From: Atriophallophorus winterbourni
Lineage: Eukaryota; Platyhelminthes; Trematoda; Plagiorchiida; Microphallidae
Length of the DNA stretch: 64,000 bases
NCBI GenBank assembly: GCA_013407085.1
Contig: JACCGJ010018212.1
Location: forward strand, 75,001-139,000
Reading direction: 5' to 3'
How positions within the stretch are numbered: the stretch's first letter is position 1; each line of letters begins with the position of its first letter. A model generated the notes under the pieces. The model was not told where the DNA came from and did not search any database. It worked only from the letters and a program-made list of their open reading frames with translations. The translations under genes and the position numbers were made by a program. This document shows, piece after piece, positions 24,737-35,405 of the stretch.

Positions 24737-27700
24737 ATGTCAGTTCTGAAACTTGGAACCTGGAACGTCCGGTCCATGTTTCCCGGATTTCATGACGACG
24801 TTTCGAATATCTGAAGCGTAAGAAAGTCCACCGTGAATAACATCGAGCTAAAGAGGCTGAATGTGGACGTGAATGCCCTACAAGAGACGCGATTACCAGA
24901 CACTGGTAAGCTAACAGGAAGAGATTACACCTTCTTTTGAAAAGGAAGAGGTTTCGATGAGCCTAGACTGCATGGAGTTGTGTTTGCCGTGCGAAACGAC
25001 ATATTAAAAGCACCAGAACCAAGCAGCATATAAAACGAACGGATTTGGACTTTAAATCTGAGGTGCAGTACTGGTACCATTTCGTTGGTCAACGTTTATG
25101 CGCCGACATTTTCTGCCACGCAGGCTGAAAAAGACGCTTTTTATAATAACCTCACAACAGTCCTCAAAAACGTGCCACAGAAAAACTGTGTAGTGGTATT
25201 GGGTGATTTCAATGCCAGAGTTGGTGCAGATTACGAGTCTTGGCAAAACTGACTCGGAAGGTTCGGTGTAGGTAAAACCAATAAAAATGGACAACGCCTT
25301 TTAGAATTGTGCACACAGTTCACTCTGCGTGTCAGTTAAACTTGCTTTCAAACAAAACCACAACATAAAGTCTCTTGAAAACCTCCTGGCTCTAAGCATT
25401 GTCATCAGCTTAATCTTATTCTTGTTAAGCGAACTAATATAGAAAGCGTGCTCCTGATCAGACCATATCAAAGCGCAGACAGCGACACTGATCATTCACT
25501 GGTCTGTGCAAAACTGAAGCTTCCCCATACGAGATTTCACCGCACCAAATTGTCTGCTTAGACTAGGATAGACGTCACTCGCATGTGCGAACCTAATCTA
25601 AATGCGAGATTAGCAAAAGCCTTCACAGCTGAATTCAACACGACAACTTCAATCGAATCTGCTTCAGAAAACTGGGAGTTGATAAAAAGCTGCATATGCC
25701 GAGTCGCACTTTTCACTTTCGGTCCGAAGAAAGCTCGAACGAGCGACTGGTTCGAAGCAAAAGCTTCTGAGATGACTGCTGTGTTGAATGAGAAACGCTC
25801 AGCATTCTTGAAGTTCTAAGATATGCCAACATATAAAAATTCACGTCCTATTAGAGCAGCTAGAAATAAAGTCTAACAGACTGCAAGGCGATGTGCAAAC
25901 TACTATTGGACTGAATTTAGCCTCACGGTATGTTTGATGGGATCATACCGATGGCCCGAACAAACATAAAAGGGCTCCCAATAAGTCTTTATCTGGTAAG
26001 CCGATTGTCGACAAAACTCAACAGATGGAAAGATTGGTAGAGCACTACTCATCTCTCTAATCTAGGGACAGTAAGGTTTTACCGCATGCACTTGAAAATG
26101 TCGAGCGACTGCCGACAATTGCCTTAATACCACTCCTACTCTGGATTAACTCAATAAAGCAATCGACAGCTTAGCGGATGGGAAGGGCCCTGGTGACGGC
26201 GAAATTCCACCTGAGCTCATCAAAGAGGTAGAGCAGCATTATTACAGCCTCTTCACCATTTGCTTCTTCAGTGCTGACAGGAGGGGGGTGTCCCACAAGA
26301 GATGTGAGACACAAAGATCATCACGCTATTTAATAATAAGGGTGACAGAGGCGACTGCAACAATTACAAAGGAATCTCCCTTCTGAATGTTGTAGACAAA
26401 TTATTTGTTAAAGTCTCACTGAACGGCTGCAAGTTTTAGCTGATAGAATTTACTCCGAATCTCAACGTGTGTTCTGCAAGGAAAGATCAAGCGTTGACAC
26501 GGTCTTCTCCATGAAACAACTTCAAGAAAAATGTCGGGAACAGCGTATGCCATTATAAGCTGTTTTTATTGATTTAACGAAGGCATTCGATTACGTCTGC
26601 AGGGAGGGTCTTTTCGAAATGCTTGATAAGATAGGCTGCCCCCAAGGCTGCTTAGACTCGTTATTTCGTTCCAATCAGGTATGAAATGCTCAGTCCATTT
26701 TAACGGTTGCAGTTCAGAAGAATTTGAAATTCGCCGAGGCGTCAAACAAGAGTGTTTTCTTGCTCCCACGTTGTTCGGCATTTTCTTTGCTCTGCTTCTG
26801 AAGCACGCTTCTAGTACGAGAACAGAAGGCATTTATATACGCACGCTAAGTGATGGTAAGCTTTACAACCTAAACCGGTTGAGAGCAAAAACCAAAGCAC
26901 GTGATGTGCCAATCCGTGACCTGTTGTTTGCCGACGATGCAGCCTTTATTGCTCACTCCCAAGAGAACCTACAGTCGCTAATGAACTTTCCTAATATTAT
27001 AACATTATCCAAAGAAAACAAGGGTGGGCTCGTGCTTCCAGGCTGTTCGGCATTTTCTTCCGCCTGCTTTTGAGGCACGCTTTCAGGACGAGGACAGAAA
27101 GCAATAAACTACGCACGCGAGGTGATGGCAAGCTTTCACACCTGAACCGGTTAAGTGCACATTCCAAGGCACGAAATGTGCTAATCCATGACCTGCAGTT
27201 TGCAAACGATGCAGCCATTATTGCCCACTCTCAAGAGCACCTGCAGTCGGTAATGGACTGTTTTTCGTCGGAATGTAGAGGCTTTAGGATAACAATTAGC
27301 ATGAGCAAGAGCAAAGTCTTGGGTCAATGGACTGCATCGCCTCCCATCATCATTATTTGAAACTGACAGCCTGAACCAGTACAGCATTTCACATATATTG
27401 GTTCAACCATTGCGGATAACCTCTCGCTTGACACGGAGATTGATGAGCGGATTGGCAGAGCAGCTGTCATTTTGTGCCAATTAAATTCTCGTGTTTGGGA
27501 TAAACAATAAGAGTATACTGCGCGTGCGTACTAAATGCTTTACTTTACGTCAGTGAAATTTTGACTATTCACGCTAGACACGAATGCTTTCCATCTACGA
27601 AGCATTCGTTGTATCGTGAACATATCGTGGATGGACAGAGTGACTTATGCTGACGTGCTTTCAAGAGCTGGTCTACAGAGCATGTTCACCCTATTGCGAC

Positions 27701-28080
27701 AGCGCCGCCTGCGGTGGCTCGGTCATGTCTACAAAATAGAAAATGGTCGTATTCCGAAAGGTCTACTCTATGGTGAGTTGCAATTAGGAGGTCGACCATT
27801 TGGCTGAACGCATTTGCGGTACAAATACGTTTGCAGAAGCAATATGAAATCTCTCGACATTGACCACGCGAGTTTGGAAGAACTTGCTCTTGACCGCTCA
27901 CAGTAGAGGCATTGTGTGAAGCGTCTTTTGCAAGCTGGGGAAGAGCAAACGCAGCTCTCGGCTGCAGAACGCAGATCACGCTGCCGGCGTGGAACTGATG
28001 CATTACAATCAAAATCTGACTATAGTTGCTAGCGCTGCGGGAGAGATTGTTCTTCCCGAATCGGACTGTTTAGTAATTCA
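24737..28080 (+). pseudogene. RTE ORF2, endonuclease plus RT, duplicated palm segment
   Basis: ATG at 24,737 opens MSVLKLGTWNVRSMFP. Then come NVYAPTFSATQAEKDAF, an intact VVVLGDFNARVGADYE, the KKARTSDWFEAKASEM linker, DCNNYKGISLLNVV (RT) and FADDAAFIAHSQENLQSLM at 26,925-26,981. After 39 bases of foreign sequence the preceding ~230 bp is repeated, giving a second FANDAAIIAHSQEHLQSVM. The C-terminus has NISWMDRVTYADVLSRAGLQ and RRLRWLGHVYKIENGRIPKG. Many stops and shifts make it non-functional. The duplicated palm region would not fold as a normal RT. Confidence 0.85.
26758..27260 (+). repeat. Imperfect tandem duplication within the RTE RT domain
   Basis: 26,758-26,985 and 27,025-27,260 are diverged copies of the same RT segment (LFGIFFxLLLxHAxxTRTE through AHSQExLQS). 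They are separated by 26,986-27,024. Within this filler, 25 bases starting TCCTAATATTATAAC are the exact reverse complement of 22,034-22,058. Confidence 0.8.
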
Positions 28081-28886
28081 AAAATATGGAGAACATAAAA
28101 ATTCATGCGATTGGGATGTACGTTATCCGTCGACTTTGACCGAATTAGGCCAAATATCATGTCGTATGCAATAGTCTCAAATTCAATTATTCTGCTGCTA
28201 TCCAACAGCTTTCAATATTATCCAGACCATTTTAATGTTTACTTCCATATATATTTTTTGCCAAAATATCTCGCTAAAAGTGAGATTATTTTGGTCGGAA
28301 AATGCTTTACTACTCAGAAACTCGAATATTTACGTGTATCAATGTATTGCAATTTGTTATATGTGCATAACTAAATTACAATATCAATGCAAATAGTTCA
28401 ACATACTTATCGTATGGTCGCATTAACAATTGTTAACACATCGCCACCTGTGTTATTCGGATACAATTTATTGTAGTATAAAACGAATAATTGCATCTCA
28501 AACTACATATTAAGAGTGAGTAAAGAAATGAATATCGAAAATAATATATGATGACTATCAGAGTTTCTCTTCTAATGCTATGATGTCTGCTTCATAATTA
28601 ACAGTCTCGAATATACGTTCTTTCTTCCACACATTGATGCAAACTGCACCTTAGAGAGAACATGTTCATTTATCACTATCCGTGAAAAAGCTTCTGTAAG
28701 CAAACTGTTTTTCTGCACATATCTAATAATTATTGCAGACGACATACTTTTGGCTTTTAATAGAATGTTGTGACAGCAATAATTTGTCTCAAATTCATCG
28801 TCACTCGACGTATAAGTTCCGTCTAACATTTAGCGAGTAAATGCTTCAGCGGGCAATATCGAAAAACTGAACGGAGAAAAAGGATG

Positions 28887-28893
28887 AGACAAT
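28887..28893. repeat. Target-site duplication, left
   Basis: AGACAAT directly left of the 402-bp hammerhead insertion. It is repeated at 29,296-29,302. Arm 2 has a single GGGACAAT on its minus strand at about 42,519-42,526. Confidence 0.75.
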
Positions 28894-28990
28894 AAGCGCT
28901 TGTATGCCACTGTTGGATAAGGCTGGTACGAATAACTTGTTCAATCACATGTGTCCAAACACATGTTTAATGGGATCCTGATCTTACTGT

Positions 28991-29032
28991 CCCTACCTGA
29001 TAAGTGCAAACAGCACGAAACCGATCGTGGGG
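28991..29032 (+). ncRNA. Hammerhead ribozyme A (one core change)
   Basis: Order: CCCTAC (stem I), CTGATAA (consensus CTGATGA), GTGC-AAACA-GCAC (stem II, 4 bp), GAAA, CCGATC, then GTGGGG (stem I partner, six pairs including one U-G). The predicted cleavage site is after C29,026. The G-to-A change in the core and the altered stem III (ACCGAT) probably weaken it. Confidence 0.8.
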
Positions 29033-29220
29033 TGTGTGACGGAAAAGCATGCAAATGAATATTTTGTTTCATGGTTATCGGTTTTACCCCATTAAACATG
29101 TGTTTGGACACGTAATTGAACAGGTTGGTCGTACCAGCCTTATCCAACAGTGGCATACAAGCGCAACTTGTTAACCATTCCTCCACTGTTTCAAGCGCAT
29201 GCGGATCCTGATCTCACTGT

Positions 29221-29262
29221 CCCTACCTGATGAGTGCAAACAGCACGAAACTGGTCGTGGGG
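29221..29262 (+). ncRNA. Hammerhead ribozyme B (consensus core)
   Basis: The full catalytic core is present: CTGATGA at 29,227-29,233, a perfect stem II GTGC-AAACA-GCAC, GAAA, and a GGTC cleavage site ending at 29,256. Stem I is CCCTAC (29,221-29,226) with GTGGGG (29,257-29,262). Stem III is minimal (ACTGGT, nearly self-complementary). Such short stem III ribozymes are known from Penelope-like elements and retrozymes and tend to act as dimers. It lies exactly 230 nt downstream of ribozyme A. Confidence 0.88.
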
Positions 29263-29295
29263 TGTTTGTGACGGAAAAGCATGCAAATGAGTATA

Positions 29296-29302
29296 AGACA
29301 AT
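29296..29302. repeat. Target-site duplication, right
   Basis: AGACAAT, the partner of 28,887-28,893. Confidence 0.75.
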
Positions 29303-30487
29303 GTTTGTTATTTAATGATTGTAGCTGAGACAATCGATCTTTCCGTTCTTCACATGTTTGTTTTAAAGACAATGAGACTGAGAAATATCATTTTCCGTTT
29401 GGTATTCAAAATTGGTTGTGTGGCATATATTGTCACCAATGTGCATTCCGTAAGCCAACCGTAAATTATTTTATCACTGAAGGCTAACAATTACTTGCAT
29501 GATGCATTATTCGGTAACCAGAGTAAAAGCGAATATCTTACATCAAGAAACATAATCGGCCATCAAATGTCACGGTATCGGAGGTCATCCATTTTCACAA
29601 AAAAAATTTCAGGAATAAAGACGAATCTAGTCATTATAATTCTCATCTAATAAGCGCCTGCGCTAACGAAATCCGTTAAATAAGTATGACACAATTTGGT
29701 ATCATCTCTGTTGGGTTCACCCACTTTGCTCGCTTTCACTGAGTGGAACTAAACAGACAAAAACGCGCTCAGTGGAAAGCAATACACAAGCGCGTCTGGT
29801 GTACATGTTAGAACTCCACCAAGACAAACAAACACGTAACTTGAACTCATTTGTGTTGGTGTACGCTCAAATTCTCTAACACATCGAACTCATGATATTA
29901 TTATCTAAATAATATTTTGCAGTATATAATGCTTGTTTATTTAAATCTTGGTCTTCATATCGGCTGTGCACATACCTATTTTTTCATACGTTTACTATTT
30001 TCAATTTTCAACTATCCCTGTTCTTTAAAAAACCAATTAACATGTTTCTATGTAAACGTTTTCTTCTCTCAGCTCTGTAGAAAAACGTTTCTATCCGAGT
30101 TATTACATATTAATGAAAAGCATATGAAATCTTTTGTAATGTTCAATATTTACACTGCTCAAACCATGACTAACCAATTCGTGATCGTTTCGGAGCTAGA
30201 ATCAACCAGGAGGGTACAGTAGAATTGGAATGATTTACAATAAATCGATTGTGTAACAATACTAAGAAGTACGAACAGGTGATAAATCTCAATTGAAAGA
30301 AAAACGTTGTTTAAAATAGTACAAATCGCTATCATTATAGATCGTAAGTTGATATTGAACCTGATATATTTAATATACGTGTGTATTTAAAAAAAATGTT
30401 TCCGTATGCTCGTGAAAGTTTATGAAGTGGATTCAAATTAAAGATGTGAATTTAAACACCTTGTGTCTTCGCAACAAAAATAAATTT

Positions 30488-30520
30488 AAGTGTGACGGCA
30501 AAGAGCCGGAATCCGTTTGA
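30488..30520 (+). repeat. Partial hammerhead relic, arm 1
   Basis: GTGTGACGGCAAAGAGCCGGA retains the end of CTGATGA and stem II of the GGC-AAACA-GCC subtype. Its counterpart is at 41,237-41,262 in arm 2, so it is older than the inverted duplication. Confidence 0.4.
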
Positions 30521-31138
30521 GGTTTTTAAATTACAAGGGTGTGCGTAAAACACATTATATTATAATACATTACCATGGGTTTTTCAACTAATCGTTTTTA
30601 AAGCAAAATAAGAAATAAAATGCTGCTAAAGTTTTACTGTGTGACTCATGACTAATTGTGAGGCTCAGAGTAATTACACGTATCGTTTTTAAATCATGAT
30701 GTATGAGGTCACGCTGAAATTGAACATGAAATACACATATACTCAAACATCAGTAGAACCGCGGCAACGATGGACAGAATTCACGTGTATCATCAACGTA
30801 ATCAGAAAACTGGAGGTCATATGTGTGAAAAACAACTTATTTTGGCAAAAATGAATCATCTGCAAGTGGTTATCTTTTAAGTAAACATGTAAAAATCAAT
30901 TTTGTTAAACCGATTTTACGTAAAGTTTAGGTTTGTTTAACAGCAATATAAAAGCATGAAACTAACCCTAACTATGCTACAAACCGAACTTAATGTATTC
31001 ACACTTTCTTATGATAAATACGTGTTACCTAGTGGAGCCCAAAATTATTATTCTGACCGTTGTATCACCTTAAATTTATCATAAAGCATATACCATTCTG
31101 CAATCATAAGACAACCAATTATAATTAGTGATTGGTTA

Positions 31139-31354
31139 AAGTTATGTGTTGCTCACATCCAGGGAAATTACACTCCACTGCCCGTTTCTGGCTGTTTGCC
31201 GTCATCAGGTGGAGACAGTAAGATTAGGTTTAGTGAGCTTTGAAACAGTGGATAAATGGTGAACAAGTGAAACTTGAATGCCAATTTTACAACGAACCAC
31301 GATGTTCAAACACAGAATCACATAGTGATTCGTGGACAAGCACTCAAGGCGCGT
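31139..31354 (-). mobile_element. Hammerhead repeat insertion specific to arm 1
   Basis: About 215 bp, from roughly 31,139 to 31,354, has no equivalent in arm 2 (site near 39,905-39,950), although both flanks align. On the minus strand it reads the CACTGTTTCAAAGCTCACTA leader block, the ribozyme, then about 30 nt. This is the same order as at 29,200-29,295, with a longer, diverged leader. Confidence 0.65.
31173..31214 (-). ncRNA. Hammerhead ribozyme D (covarying stem I)
   Basis: The minus strand reads CTCCAC, CTGATGA, CGGC-AAACA-GCCA, GAAA, CGGGCA, GTGGAG. Stem I is six Watson-Crick pairs. Relative to ribozyme B, two pairs differ: U-G became C-G, and C-G became U-A by changes on both strands. 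Stem II retains three pairs. The residue before cleavage reads GCA instead of GTC, so this copy may be slow or inactive. Confidence 0.78.
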
Positions 31355-32017
31355 TGGTTTTCAAAATTAAAATGTATATCATCAACATATTACGCCTTCG
31401 AGGGCAAGGCTTTATTGACACGTATAAGAATAGTAATAAATGGAGAATTGAATGTAATAATAATATCGAAATTGAGTCAGAATAAGTTAGTGAATAATAC
31501 TTAAACATTTCATTCACAATATCAGATGTTTATTCATTTCGTTGCGTTGATTTAATAATTTGCTTCAATAATACTTACTTGATAACCACAAGATTAGTGA
31601 AATTATGAATTATTCGTAGTAGATTCATACTCATCATTATCCGGCAACAGTGATTAATAACGATTTCCAATTTATATGCGGTTAGATTAATGCTCGTAGC
31701 TGATGAGTTAAATTGAAAAACCGATAAACAATAAAAACGTTCCTCTAATAAGCCACTGTTGGATAAGGTTGGCATGAAGAACCTTTTCAAGCGGATATGC
31801 CCATGAATATGTAGATGGGGTTACACCCCTAACCATGAACGAAAATCTGTATTTGTATGCTAGTACAACATTCAGACATAAATATTCAATAACATTAATT
31901 TGTTAAATACGACTAACAAATATGTTTAAATGAATAATCACAGAAAGATTTTTGTCAAGTGCTCAAGACGTCTAAAGTGGCTAATGTAAATTGGTGGTCA
32001 CATCCTCACGACTTACA

Positions 32018-32060
32018 CTTCAAAACCGGTTTCGTGCTGGTTAGCCGTCATCAGGTTGAG
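32018..32060 (-). ncRNA. Hammerhead ribozyme E, partly decayed
   Basis: The minus strand has CTCAAC, intact CTGATGA, a weakened stem II, GAAA and ACCGGTT, then TTGAAG. Only some stem I pairs survive. It is the arm 1 partner of 39,092-39,133. Confidence 0.65.
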
Positions 32061-32125
32061 AAAGTAAGCCTAGATTCAGTGAGCCTTGAATGAGAGGTTA
32101 AGTGTTGAACACGCCAGTCTAACTT

Positions 32126-32349
32126 CATTTACCAATTAACTACCGTATCAAGGCTAAGTGATTCTAAGCATACTGTATCCGCTTGAATAAGGCAAACAAC
32201 TAGATACAGGTTGTGTCGTGTAGCCAACGGGAATTGGAGAACAACTTCATTTGGCAACATTCTGCATTACTCGAGCTTTTGTTCAAAAGAATATTGAAAC
32301 GCAAAAATAGGCTACACTACTACTACTTTTATTGGCGTATATTCATATA
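32126..32349. other. Junction between arm 1 and S-unit copy 3
   Basis: A 220-bp unassigned stretch. It includes a TAC trinucleotide run near 32,311-32,325. Confidence 0.4.
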
Positions 32350-33900
32350 ACCTATTCTTGAAAAGCAACCTGAAAATCTGCTGCCATATCGATATATATC
32401 CGGGATGTAAACCGCGTACTTGGCTTTTCTACTGATAAATACTACAAGGTTTTTTCCAACGAGCTTCATACCCACGATTCAGTTCCTAATCGATATGCCA
32501 ATGAACATTATCGAAAAATTCGAACATCTTGCTTTGGCGTGTTTTGAATGTCATATCATGCAGAGCCGCCCAAACTGATACATTGTTCATATCCATTTGC
32601 AGTTTCTCATAGTCTTGTGCAGAAGTGATTCACATCCAAATTTTGATGAAATTCGCAGTCGTAACAATTTTAAATGATATGAGTTGGGCGAAATCCTTCA
32701 TGTACAGGAAATAAATTCGGAACTTGCACAGATCCTTTTAGTTTTCAATCTCATTTGTCAGCACACTCTAAATCTTGCTTAAGAACGTGATAAATAATCG
32801 CACAACCATGAGAGATGTGGATCACATATTCTGACACGCATGAGATTTTGGGAAAGGTCCCTGGCAAACTCTTTACATATGTCCTAGTATCAAAAATGAA
32901 TGCAGCTTCATCTAGATAAATTTTGTCACAGTCTTCCTGCATATTCGTTAGACAGAAGCGATGAGATCGCAATAAGTGTTGTGTTGGCGAATAAAAAAAT
33001 ACTAATTTTCAAGTTCAAGGATATTCCTTTTGAAACTATACACTTCATGACCTTCTCAATAGCATGCACTAGATTAACGTGGGGATGATTTACAACGTTA
33101 GATCAGCAGTCTTTTTTGAAGATATGTGTAATCACGCCGGATTTCCAATGCTTTGCTACCAGTCATGAATCAACGTATTGTTTAACAATTTTGACATCGG
33201 AGACAAAGCTGATGCCATCTGCACCTGGAGTTTTTCTTGCATTCAGTTTGACCAATTGATTGATAACAATTATTCCATTTATCAGTTGCTCTGCCCTATG
33301 TTTCGATTTTTGACTTGTCTGAATCTTCAAAATGTTCCAGTGAAACTATTGGCGCGATGATATTTATATAGGAGATTGCGAGAGAATCTTTGGTTTTCAG
33401 AGTGGTCTCAATGAGTTTTTTAACAAGACGGTCTTTGAGTCTATCTCTCTTGAATTTCTCTTTCGCGTTTATGATTTGGGATATTAATATGTGGTTACGT
33501 TCCTTTTTTAGCATCAGCATCAATTTGTGCTATTCATTATCCTCTCGAATAAGAAACATCATGTTTTGTGTATAATACAAAAATGTTTCCATTAACTAGG
33601 AATATTGCAAAGTTTATGCTTCATCAACGCTACTCGCTTCAAAGTTTTTCGCTTTTGTTGTTTTTCATTATGACAGAGAACACTGCACCATTCATACAAT
33701 ACACGAACGAAAGCTAAATGTTATCAAGTCATGAAGCATTAACCGTATCACGCATACATCGCGGATGGATAGAGTAACAAATGCATCAGGGCATTCTGAT
33801 GCTATTTAGTTGTTCATATTCATTTTGCTAAACCGAAAACGTTTCACTTGCTGGATCAGGTGTTTAGAGCGAGAATCGTCAAATGATCTGTTTCAAAGGG
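32350..33900 (-). pseudogene. Ancient CR1-like RT relic, S-unit copy 3
   Basis: The minus-strand fragments include SHRFCLTNMQEDCDKIYLDE (the HGFR..RSCLTNLLE region), YVKSLPGTFPKISCVSEYVI, LKQDLECADK and, upstream, MMLMLKKERNHILISQIINA. It is the same old RT family as at 11,060-12,930, broken by many stops. The end nearest 32,350 is truncated before the EYAVQVW block. Confidence 0.6.
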
Positions 33901-35367
33901 TCGAACTTGCGAAATGGAGCCGATTTCAAAGGAAGTAGGTAACCTATGAAGCATTACGCTACTGGTTTAATAGACTTTCTCTAGACCGCTCACGTTGAAT
34001 ACTCTGTGTCTTGTCATTTTCTAGCTAGGAAACAAAAGGTAATGCTCTAGGCGTTTGAGAAAAGATGGTACACGCCAGGGGAGAAGACGTTCCTTTTGAT
34101 GTCAAACAGTCAAAATCCATTTCCTGTATCCAATTTTGAGGAATTGTCGCAAAGCACAGGGATATTTTTGTTTTCAAGTTTGCAGCTTACTTAAAAGTTT
34201 GCAAAATGGGTTAGGTAAAGAAAAATGTTGGGAAATATATTCAATGTATATCATTTTTATCTCAGCTGATGCACCGTGTATGTTTTGCATTTAGCCATAC
34301 ATAAATTACCAAAATATTAAAATTGTCCAATTAAACATTTATCATACTTGCAACTGCAGATTTGCGTCCACTGACATATTCGCATGAGTAATATTGAAAA
34401 GAAAATAAAGTTCACGTTCGCAACAAACTTTGTTTAATGCACAACATATTCTTCAGCATTATTGATAACAAAAATTGTCAATTAACGAATCAATCGTCTT
34501 GATTGATATTTTTATTATTGCACTGAGTATAATACGTGTTTGCTTTAATATTATTCCTGAGTAATAGATTGTGAAAATAAAACTTGCCAGCATACTGGGT
34601 TAAACGTAACCAGCATGAAATTGGAGTTTTTGAATACAGTTGATTCGCAGTATATTTTGAATTTCTTTGATAGTTTATATCGCCATTAAAAAAATATAAT
34701 TTTCGGAAAGTATCGGTTTTGCGAAACTTTGTTTTTGCCTGTTCCTTTATTAACAACAACATAAAAATGAGTCATCATCGTAGCAACTTATTTTTTTCAC
34801 CTGTATGACCTTAGTTTTGCGCAAAATGTTGATGAATCACTGTCCAACGTTAAATCGGTTCTGCTGTGTTAGTTTCTTGTGATCTTTGACCGCGACCTCA
34901 TACAGCATGGTTGAAAATCGATCTGTGAATTAAACTGAGCCCCAAAATTTATCAAACTTCACACGAAGAAAATATCGATATCTTTCCTTTTGTATTTCAC
35001 GCTACAAAATCCGTGTTTAAGAAACGTAGCGAAAAATATAAGCTTGAGGGTAATTATATTGTTGAACATTGAAATATGGTTGCAAGATTCTAAAACTCGA
35101 TGAAAAATTAATTCTAGAACACTGAAAAATGTCCTAACGTTAAAATGGTAATATCCTGGTAGAAAATCATAGTTATAGTTTGAAATAATTTGTATATGTT
35201 GCAATCATTTCAATACTCAAGTAATAGAATTTGTGTTGTCATAACATATTGATTTTGTGGTTCATAACATTCAAATTATGATTTGCCAATTCATTCACCA
35301 AAGGTGCGTTTGATTTAAGGCAATGTAGGTTTCCACCCGAATGGCTCCGCACTAAAACTCTAAAAAC

Positions 35368-35405
35368 AAGTTCCGCTGTTTGCCTTCAATAATCCGAAAC
35401 AATCA
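35368..35405 (-). repeat. Very decayed hammerhead relic
   Basis: The minus strand retains TTGAAGGCAAACAGCGGAAC, recognisable only by comparison with better copies. It is equivalent to 20,240-20,280. Confidence 0.4.

Larger units (their letters stand above)
23906..28153 (+). mobile_element. RTE-like element with internal tandem duplication
   Basis: The leader begins at about 23,906 (CAAGGTTGTGACGGCC, matching the 5' end of the complete RTE), and the 3' terminus is at about 28,153 (gaccgaattaggccaa). The order is leader, endonuclease, linker, RT, a duplicated RT segment and the C-terminal domain. It lies between S-unit copy 2 on the left and inverted-repeat arm 1 on the right. No matching target duplication is visible, so the two flanks may have been joined by recombination inside an RTE. 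Confidence 0.85.
28894..29295 (+). mobile_element. Hammerhead-carrying retroelement-like insertion, 402 bp
   Basis: The insertion is bounded by AGACAAT duplications and absent from the other arm. Its first ~80 bp is an inverted copy of unit sequence (compare 28,896-28,973 with the reverse complement of ~29,088-29,163). The rest is in forward orientation: ribozyme, 230-nt unit, ribozyme, and ~35 nt more. A short 5' inversion plus target duplications is what LINE machinery produces by twin priming, so trans-mobilisation of a tandem RNA is a reasonable inference. It contains no protein-coding sequence. Confidence 0.75.
28154..32125. repeat. Inverted duplication, arm 1
   Basis: The reverse complement aligns over its whole length with 39,035-43,385. 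Examples: TCGTATGCAATAG at 28,162 against CTATTGCATACGA at 43,360; ATGAGTTCAAGTTACGTGTT-type blocks at 29,840 and 41,772; and CGATGATACACGTGAAT-type blocks at 30,760 and 40,330. Arm 1 contains two hammerhead insertions not found in arm 2. Its outer end is cut by the RTE. Confidence 0.85.

Noticed and set aside
31575..31790. Open frame ending at a GTAAGTATT donor, matched at 39,428-39,703 in arm 2
   Set aside because: The two arms have different indels that change the frame near the donor, and no acceptor is convincing. It is probably shared repeat sequence rather than a duplicated exon.
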